From Rhodoferax sp. (GTDB lineage Bacteria > Pseudomonadota > Gammaproteobacteria > Burkholderiales > Burkholderiaceae_C), in the NCBI GenBank assembly GCA_028292305.1, contig JAQGMQ010000452.1, positions 1 to 9,785 of the forward strand: a stretch of DNA of 9,785 nt, written 5' to 3'. A program made the position numbers and the translations under genes. Below the pieces are notes generated by a model that saw nothing but the letters and a program-made list of their open reading frames with translations, searched no databases and was not told the origin of the DNA. Positions 5,612 through 9,785 of this stretch are shown piece after piece. Positions within the stretch are counted from its first letter, which is position 1, and every line of letters starts with the position of its first letter.

Positions 5612-7030
5612 ATGCAAGCATTGATCGAACAACTGCGCCAGATCGTCGGCGCGCACAACGTATTGACCCACGACGACCCCGCCACCGACCTGAGCAGTTG
5701 GGAACAGGACTGGCGCAAACGCGCGCGGGGCAAGGCCCTGGCCGTGGTGCGCCCCGGCAGTACGCAGCAGGTGGCCGACGTGGTGAAAGCCTGCGCCGCC
5801 GCCGGCACCACACTCGTGCCGCAGGGCGGCAACACCGGCCTCGTCGTCGGCTCGATCCCCAACGCCAGCGGCACCCAGGTGGTGCTGAGCCTGGCGCGCA
5901 TGAGCGCCGTGCGCAAGGTCGACCCGGGCAATTCGACCATCACCGTGGAAGCCGGCTGTGTGCTGCAGAACCTGCAGACCGCGGCCGAGCAGGCCGGCTT
6001 TTTGTTTCCGCTGAGCCTGGGTGCCGAAGGCAGCTGCACCATCGGCGGCAACCTGGCCACCAACGCCGGCGGCACGCAGGTGGTGCGCTACGGCAACGCG
6101 CGCGAGCTGTGCCTCGGCGTCGAAGTGGTGACCGCGCAAGGCGACATATGGGACGGCCTGAGCGGCCTGCGCAAGGACAACACCGGCTACGACCTGCGCG
6201 ACCTGTTCATCGGCAGCGAAGGCACGCTGGGCATCATCACCGCCGCCTCCATGAAGCTGTATCCGCAGCCGGCCGCGCAACTCACCGCCTGGGCGGCCGT
6301 GGCCTCGCTGGACGACGCCGTGGCCCTGCTGGTCCTGGCCCACCAGCGGCTGGGTGCGGGGCTGACCGGCTTCGAGGTGATGGGCCAATTTGCTCTGAGC
6401 CTGGTCGACAAACACTACCCGCAGCTGCGTGTGCCGCTGTGGAAAGAATCCCCCTGGTGTGTGCTGCTGGAAAACTCCGACAGCGAATCCGAAGACCATG
6501 CGCGGGCGCAGTTCGAAAGCCTGCTCGAGGCCGCGCTGGAGCAAGGCTTGGTCAGCGACGCCGTGGTGGCCGAGAACATCGCCCAGGCGCACAACCTCTG
6601 GCACATCCGCGAAAGCATCACGCTGGCCCAGGCCGAGGAAGGCCTGAACATCAAGCACGACATCTCGATCCCCGTGTCGCGCATTCCCGACTTCGTGCGC
6701 GAGGCCGATGCGGCCCTGGCAGCGGCCATACCCGGCGTGCGCTTCGTCAACTTCGGCCACCTGGGCGACGGCAACCTGCACTACAACATCCAGGCCCCGG
6801 CCGAAGGCGATGCCAAAGCCTTCCTGCGCGACCAGGAAGAAAACGTGAACACCATCGTCTACGACACCGTGCAGCGCTTCGACGGCTCGATCTCGGCCGA
6901 GCACGGCGTGGGTGAACTCAAGCGGCACAAGCTGGTGAAGCACAAGTCGCCGGTGGCGATGGGCATGATGCGCGCCATCAAGGCGGCGCTCGACCCTCAG
7001 GGCCTGATGAACCCGGGCCGGGTGCTGTAG
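5612..7030 (+). CDS. FAD-linked 2-hydroxyacid dehydrogenase, D-2-hydroxyglutarate dehydrogenase type
   Basis: A 472-residue cytoplasmic flavoenzyme of the VAO/GlcD family that should oxidise a D-2-hydroxyacid to the 2-oxoacid and pass electrons to a quinone or electron-transfer flavoprotein. The N-terminal FAD-binding half shows PQGGNTGLVVG (70-80), GAEGSCTIGGNLATNAGG (137-154) and GSEGTLGI (201-208). The C-terminal FAD-oxidase half has the metal site NFGHLGDGNLHYNI (H383, H390) and SAEHGVG (E430, H431), ending in DPQGLMNPGRVL. This arrangement and length match D-2-hydroxyglutarate dehydrogenases, but D-lactate or another 2-hydroxyacid remains possible. ATG 5612 has only a weak ribosome binding site. 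It lies 24 bases after the DUF2069 gene and 4 bases before tapT, so cotranscription is likely. Confidence 0.9.
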   Translation: MQALIEQLRQIVGAHNVLTHDDPATDLSSWEQDWRKRARGKALAVVRPGSTQQVADVVKACAAAGTTLVPQGGNTGLVVGSIPNASGTQVVLSLARMSAVRKVDPGNSTITVEAGCVLQNLQTAAEQAGFLFPLSLGAEGSCTIGGNLATNAGGTQVVRYGNARELCLGVEVVTAQGDIWDGLSGLRKDNTGYDLRDLFIGSEGTLGIITAASMKLYPQPAAQLTAWAAVASLDDAVALLVLAHQRLGAGLTGFEVMGQFALSLVDKHYPQLRVPLWKESPWCVLLENSDSESEDHARAQFESLLEAALEQGLVSDAVVAENIAQAHNLWHIRESITLAQAEEGLNIKHDISIPVSRIPDFVREADAALAAAIPGVRFVNFGHLGDGNLHYNIQAPAEGDAKAFLRDQEENVNTIVYDTVQRFDGSISAEHGVGELKRHKLVKHKSPVAMGMMRAIKAALDPQGLMNPGRVL

Positions 7031-7034
7031 CCCC

Positions 7035-7763
7035 ATGCACCACGCCGTTTCGCGCCTGCGGGCAGAGCGCTTGGCCACCAGCAAGAAACCGTTCGTGGGC
7101 CGCGGCAACCGCACGCCGCGCTGCCCAGGTTGCCGCGTGATCGCCAGCCACTGCTTCTGCGCGCTGCGTCCCGAGGTGGCGACCGAGGCCGGCATGTGCC
7201 TCATCATGGCCGACGTGGAAGCCCTCAAGCCGAGCAATACCGGTTGGCTGATCGCCGACGTGGTACCGCACACCTTCGCCTTCGGCTGGGCCCGTACCGA
7301 GGTCGATCCGGCCCTGCTGCTGCTGTTGGCCGACCCGCAGTGGACGCCTTTCCTGGTGTTTCCCGCCGACCCGCAGGACGCCCCGGCCGTGTCGCGCAGC
7401 GTGACCGCGGTGCCCGCCCTCCCCGGCAAACGTCCGCTATTTGTGCTGCTGGACGGTACCTGGACCGAAGCCAACAAGATGTTCCGCAAGAGCCCGTACC
7501 TGAACAGCCTGCCGATGCTCAGCATGCGGCCAGAACAGCTGTCGCGTTACCGCCTGCGCCAGGGCTACGACGACGCCCAGCTATGCACGGCCGAAGTCGC
7601 CGCGCGCTGCCTGGCGCTGGCCGGCGAGTCGCACGCGGCCGACACGCTGGACGCGTATCTGGAAGTGTTCACCAACCACTACATCAACGCCAAGAATTCG
7701 GTGCGGCCCGATCTGGAAGATGCGGCGCACCTGCGGCTGCGGGCGCTGGCTGCGGCTGGCTGA
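7035..7763 (+). CDS. tapT: tRNA-uridine aminocarboxypropyltransferase (DTW domain protein)
   Basis: A 242-residue cytoplasmic enzyme of the DTW family. The E. coli member TapT (YfiP) transfers the 3-amino-3-carboxypropyl group of S-adenosylmethionine to uridine 47 of certain tRNAs, forming acp3U. Visible here are an N-terminal zinc-type cysteine cluster (C30, C33, C40, C42 in CPGCRVIASHCFC), the MADVEALKPSNTGWL block (58-72), and the defining motif D140-G-T-W143 in LLDGTWTEANKMF, then LSRYRLRQGY and the C-terminal FTNHYINAKNS. The length fits the family. The start lies four bases after the dehydrogenase stop with no strong ribosome binding site, so translation is probably coupled. The gene is convergent with the LysE-type exporter, 11 bases away. 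The name is by family; the target nucleotide in this organism is inferred. Confidence 0.9.
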   Translation: MHHAVSRLRAERLATSKKPFVGRGNRTPRCPGCRVIASHCFCALRPEVATEAGMCLIMADVEALKPSNTGWLIADVVPHTFAFGWARTEVDPALLLLLADPQWTPFLVFPADPQDAPAVSRSVTAVPALPGKRPLFVLLDGTWTEANKMFRKSPYLNSLPMLSMRPEQLSRYRLRQGYDDAQLCTAEVAARCLALAGESHAADTLDAYLEVFTNHYINAKNSVRPDLEDAAHLRLRALAAAG

Positions 7764-7768
7764 TTCAT

Positions 7769-7782
7769 CGGCCCTCAGGCCG
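7769..7782. terminator. Small hairpin at the tapT/LysE convergence, possible weak terminator
   Basis: CGGCC (7769-7773) and GGCCG (7778-7782) pair around CTCA, and the loop includes part of the LysE stop codon. It lies just past the tapT stop. No T-run follows on either strand, so intrinsic termination is doubtful, but no other structure separates these two convergent genes. Confidence 0.2.
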
Positions 7783-8416
7783 CCTTGCTGCGCAGCCTCA
7801 ACAGGCCCAGGCCCAGCACCACGAACGCGCCGCCCGAGACGCGGTTGAACAGGCGCACACGCCGCGCGTCGGCGAAGCTGCGTTTCAGGCCGCGCGCCAG
7901 CATCACATAGAAGATGTGCGACAACACGCTGCAGCCGGCAAAGGTGGCGGTGAGCACCAGGAACTGCTCGAGCGCGGGGGCTTCGGCTTTCAGAAATTGC
8001 GGGAACAGCGCCGTGAAGAACAGGATGGCCTTGGGGTTGGTGACGGCCACCGTCACGCCGTTCAGGAACAGCTTCATCCCGCCCGGCGCGGCGCCGGCCT
8101 GGTCGGTGGCAGCGGTGTCGGCGAAGCCGTTCGAGCCGTTGCGCCATTGCTTGATGCCGAGGTAGATCAGGTAGGCGGCGCCAGCCAGTTTCAGCAGCAG
8201 GAAGGCCGTGGCCGAGGTGCTGAGCACGACGCCGAGGCCGGCCATGGCCACCGCGGAAACCAGGAACAGCCCGACGGCGTTGCCGAGTGAGCTGAACATG
8301 GCGCGGCCCGGGCCGACGGAGATGGAATTGGAGACGGCCAGCAGCACGGCCGGGCCGGGCGTGAAAGCCATGAAGATTGAAACGCCAGCGAAAACGAGCC
8401 AGTTGGACCAGGTCAT
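7775..8416 (-). CDS. LysE/RhtB family amino-acid exporter
   Basis: A 213-residue inner-membrane protein with about six hydrophobic segments and the LysE/RhtB signature: FTPGPAVLLAVSNSISVGP (18-36) at the first helix, LLKLAGAAYLIYLGIKQWR (74-92), then after a variable loop NGVTVAVTNPKAILFF (119-134) and FPQF (138-141). Members export amino acids such as lysine, threonine or homoserine lactone; the substrate here is unknown. ATG 8416 is chosen over the longer frame to 8506 because GAGGAA stands five bases upstream and MTWSNWLVF begins the first helix. It lies downstream of the MFS gene on the same strand, with a 192-base gap that holds candidate promoter elements and an inverted repeat, so it is probably transcribed separately. 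Confidence 0.92.
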   Translation of the reverse strand: MTWSNWLVFAGVSIFMAFTPGPAVLLAVSNSISVGPGRAMFSSLGNAVGLFLVSAVAMAGLGVVLSTSATAFLLLKLAGAAYLIYLGIKQWRNGSNGFADTAATDQAGAAPGGMKLFLNGVTVAVTNPKAILFFTALFPQFLKAEAPALEQFLVLTATFAGCSVLSHIFYVMLARGLKRSFADARRVRLFNRVSGGAFVVLGLGLLRLRSKAA

Positions 8417-8421
8417 GGGGA

Positions 8422-8427
8422 TTCCTC
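8422..8427 (-). promoter_or_regulatory. Ribosome binding site deciding the LysE-type gene start
   Basis: GAGGAA on the minus strand, five bases before ATG 8416. It excludes the in-frame extension of 30 codons, which would cross the candidate promoter elements. Confidence 0.75.
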
Positions 8428-8439
8428 GAAGAAGGATGG

Positions 8440-8506
8440 ATTGTAGTTTTGCCGAATGGGATTCGTTTTTCAGTGCTGTATGCAAAACTGGCTCTGAGGC
8501 CGTCAA
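8440..8506 (-). promoter_or_regulatory. Candidate promoter region of the LysE-type gene
   Basis: Two alternatives are seen on the minus strand. TTGACG (8506-8501; five of six matches to the -35 consensus) stands 18 bases from CATACA (8482-8477; three of six). Nearer the gene, TACAAT (8445-8440; five of six matches to the -10 consensus) lacks a good -35 partner. Either would give a short leader ending in the GAGGAA site. Which one is used cannot be decided from sequence. Confidence 0.25.
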
Positions 8507-8526
8507 GCCGCTTCAGGTTGGCCTGC

Positions 8527-8548
8527 CAAGTCAGTGCGCGTTGACTTG
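8527..8548. promoter_or_regulatory. Inverted repeat upstream of the LysE-type gene, candidate operator
   Basis: CAAGTCA (8527-8533) and TGACTTG (8542-8548) are perfect inverse complements with an eight-base GTGCGCGT spacer. The repeat lies about 110 bases upstream of the LysE-type start and about 20 bases upstream of the candidate -35 at 8501-8506, where an activator could bind. No regulator gene is adjacent inside the window. Function is inference. Confidence 0.3.
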
Positions 8549-8608
8549 CGCCGCTGACCTGGCCTGCCCGGCAGGCGAGGTCGAAAACAGAGAGTCAGTA
8601 TGTCGAAG

Positions 8609-9785
8609 TCAGGACGCCGCCACCGCCGCGCCGCTGGCCCGCGCCAGCGTCTTCTCGCGCTGCGATGCCACCAGGGCCAGCACCAGACCGACCAATGCCA
8701 GGCCCGCGCCGGCCAGTGGCACGGTGGTCAGCGCATAACCTTGGGCGATGACCACGCCGCCGGCCCAGGCGCCGAGTGCGTTGCCCATGTTGAAGGCGCC
8801 GATGTTGAGCGTCGACGCGAGGTTGGGGGCATCGCGCGCCTGGGAGACGACGCCGATCTGCAGCGCGGGCACAGCGGCGAAGGCGATGGCGCCCCAGATG
8901 AACAGCGTGATCTCGGCCGGCACGAGTGTGCGGCTGGTCCACGAGAAAACGGTCTGCACGACGGCCATGGCGATGAACAGGCCGATCAGCGTAGCCAGCA
9001 GTTTCCAGTCGGCCAATTTGCCGCCGATGATGTTACCGATGGTCAGGCCCAGGCCGATCAGCAGCAGCGTGAAGGTGACGCCGCGCGGCGTGACGCCGGT
9101 CACGTCGCCGAGGATGGGCGCGATGTAGGTGAACATGGCGAACATCGACGCCGAGCTGAACACCGTCATGCCCAGCGCCACCCACACGCCGGGCTTTCGG
9201 AACACGCGCAGTTCGCGCTTCAGGTCGGCGGGTTCGTGGGCCGCATCGCGCGGTACCAGCCACACCAGTGCGGCCAGCGCGGCCAGGCCGATCAGCACCA
9301 CCGCATAGAACGTGGTGCGCCAGCCCATGGCCTGGCCGAGGGCCGTGCCCAGCGGCACGCCGAGCACGTTGGCCAGCGTGAGGCCGGTGAACATCAGCGC
9401 CACGGCAGAAGCGCGTTTGTTCTCGGCGACCAGGCCTGCCGCCACCACCGCGCCGATGCCGAAAAACGCACCATGGCACAGCGCCGTGACGACCCGCGCC
9501 ACCATCAGCGTGGCATAACCGCCAGCCAGCGCGCACAGCAGGTTGCCGAAGATGAACACGCCCATCAGGCCGACCAGCGCCGCCTTGCGCGGCAGGCGTG
9601 CCGTGGCCAGCGCCATCAGTGGCGCGCCGAACGCCACGGCCAGCGCATAACCGGTGACGAGCCAGCCCGCGGCGGGTATGGACACGCCGAGGTCACGCGC
9701 CACATCGGGCAGCAAGCCCATGATCACGAATTCGGTGGTGCCGATACCAAAGGCGGCCAGGGCCAGGGCGATGAGGGAGGCGGGC
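8609..9785 (-). CDS. DHA1-type MFS exporter (5' end beyond window)
   Basis: A 12-helix-type major facilitator, partial: 391 residues are visible and the frame stays open at the right edge, so the N-terminal methionine and a few residues are missing. The first visible helix reads ALALAAFGIGTTEFVIMGLLP, followed by DVARDLGVSIPAAGWLVTGY, typical of the drug:H+ antiporter-1 branch that includes AraJ, SotB and YdhP-like sugar or drug exporters. The cytoplasmic loop after helix 2 is a worn motif A (ATARLPRKAAL); GVPLGTALGQAMGWR lies at helix 5. Domains are joined by the charged loop PRDAAHEPADLKRELRVFRKP. A GTG and an ATG at 9727 and 9721 are internal, not the start, because family sequence continues upstream. 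The substrate is unknown. No intrinsic terminator with a T-run follows the stop. Confidence 0.9.
   Translation of the reverse strand, partial: PASLIALALAAFGIGTTEFVIMGLLPDVARDLGVSIPAAGWLVTGYALAVAFGAPLMALATARLPRKAALVGLMGVFIFGNLLCALAGGYATLMVARVVTALCHGAFFGIGAVVAAGLVAENKRASAVALMFTGLTLANVLGVPLGTALGQAMGWRTTFYAVVLIGLAALAALVWLVPRDAAHEPADLKRELRVFRKPGVWVALGMTVFSSASMFAMFTYIAPILGDVTGVTPRGVTFTLLLIGLGLTIGNIIGGKLADWKLLATLIGLFIAMAVVQTVFSWTSRTLVPAEITLFIWGAIAFAAVPALQIGVVSQARDAPNLASTLNIGAFNMGNALGAWAGGVVIAQGYALTTVPLAGAGLALVGLVLALVASQREKTLARASGAAVAAS

Noticed and set aside
5215..6915. A 566-codon plus-strand frame overlapping DUF2069 and the dehydrogenase
   Set aside because: The translation is Arg- and Pro-rich low-complexity sequence, as expected of an out-of-frame reading of GC-rich genes.
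5129..7525. A 798-codon open frame on the minus strand across the DUF2069, dehydrogenase and tapT genes
   Set aside because: It lies antisense to three genes with clear family motifs, its translation is rich in His, Gln, Gly and Ala with no domain pattern, and such frames are common in GC-rich DNA because stop codons are rare opposite G/C third positions.
8562..8576. Terminator of the MFS gene (GCCTGC-CCG-GCAGGC)
   Set aside because: The six-base-pair hairpin is followed on the minus strand by CAGGTCAGCGG, not T residues, so intrinsic termination is not supported.

Overview
The window reads as chromosomal DNA of a GC-rich betaproteobacterium, most likely order Burkholderiales and probably family Comamonadaceae. 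I infer this from strong G/C third-position bias, from the protein sequences (a MetY-type sulfhydrylase, a YihY/BrkB membrane protein next to a DUF2069 protein, a TapT/DTW protein), and from a GCCCGC-type terminator. No phage, insertion sequence, tRNA, rRNA or CRISPR array is visible. The gene content is ordinary housekeeping and transport.

Layout. 1-309 has no gene I can support. It holds a strong palindrome, a strip poor in G, a possible decayed dispersed repeat, and the rho-independent terminator of the next gene. 310-762 (-) encodes a two-CBS-domain protein. A 248-base divergent region follows, with a likely promoter for the CBS gene and a GC-rich hairpin in the leader of the next gene. 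1011-2318 (+) is metY (O-acetylhomoserine sulfhydrylase), overlapping by ATGA a 268-residue alpha/beta hydrolase (2315-3121, +). 3202-3852 (+) is a PAP2-like membrane protein that probably starts on a leaderless mRNA. It converges on a YihY/BrkB-type membrane protein (3880-5166, -).

The YihY/BrkB gene is divergent from, and almost touching, a plus-strand run: DUF2069 membrane protein (5189-5587), an FAD-linked 2-hydroxyacid dehydrogenase of the D-2-hydroxyglutarate type (5612-7030), and the tRNA acp3U transferase TapT (7035-7763). This run converges on a LysE/RhtB amino-acid exporter (7775-8416, -). Behind that lies a DHA1-type MFS exporter (8609-9785, -) whose first few residues fall beyond the right edge.

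How the genes relate. metY makes homocysteine for methionine synthesis and is tightly coupled to the hydrolase, whose substrate is unknown. The DUF2069, dehydrogenase and tapT genes are spaced like one operon but have no obvious common pathway. I found no undescribed system. The points most worth following up are the leaderless or near-leaderless starts, the 4-base palindrome shared by two divergent start codons, the changed catalytic motifs of the PAP2-like protein, and the non-coding structure at the left end.
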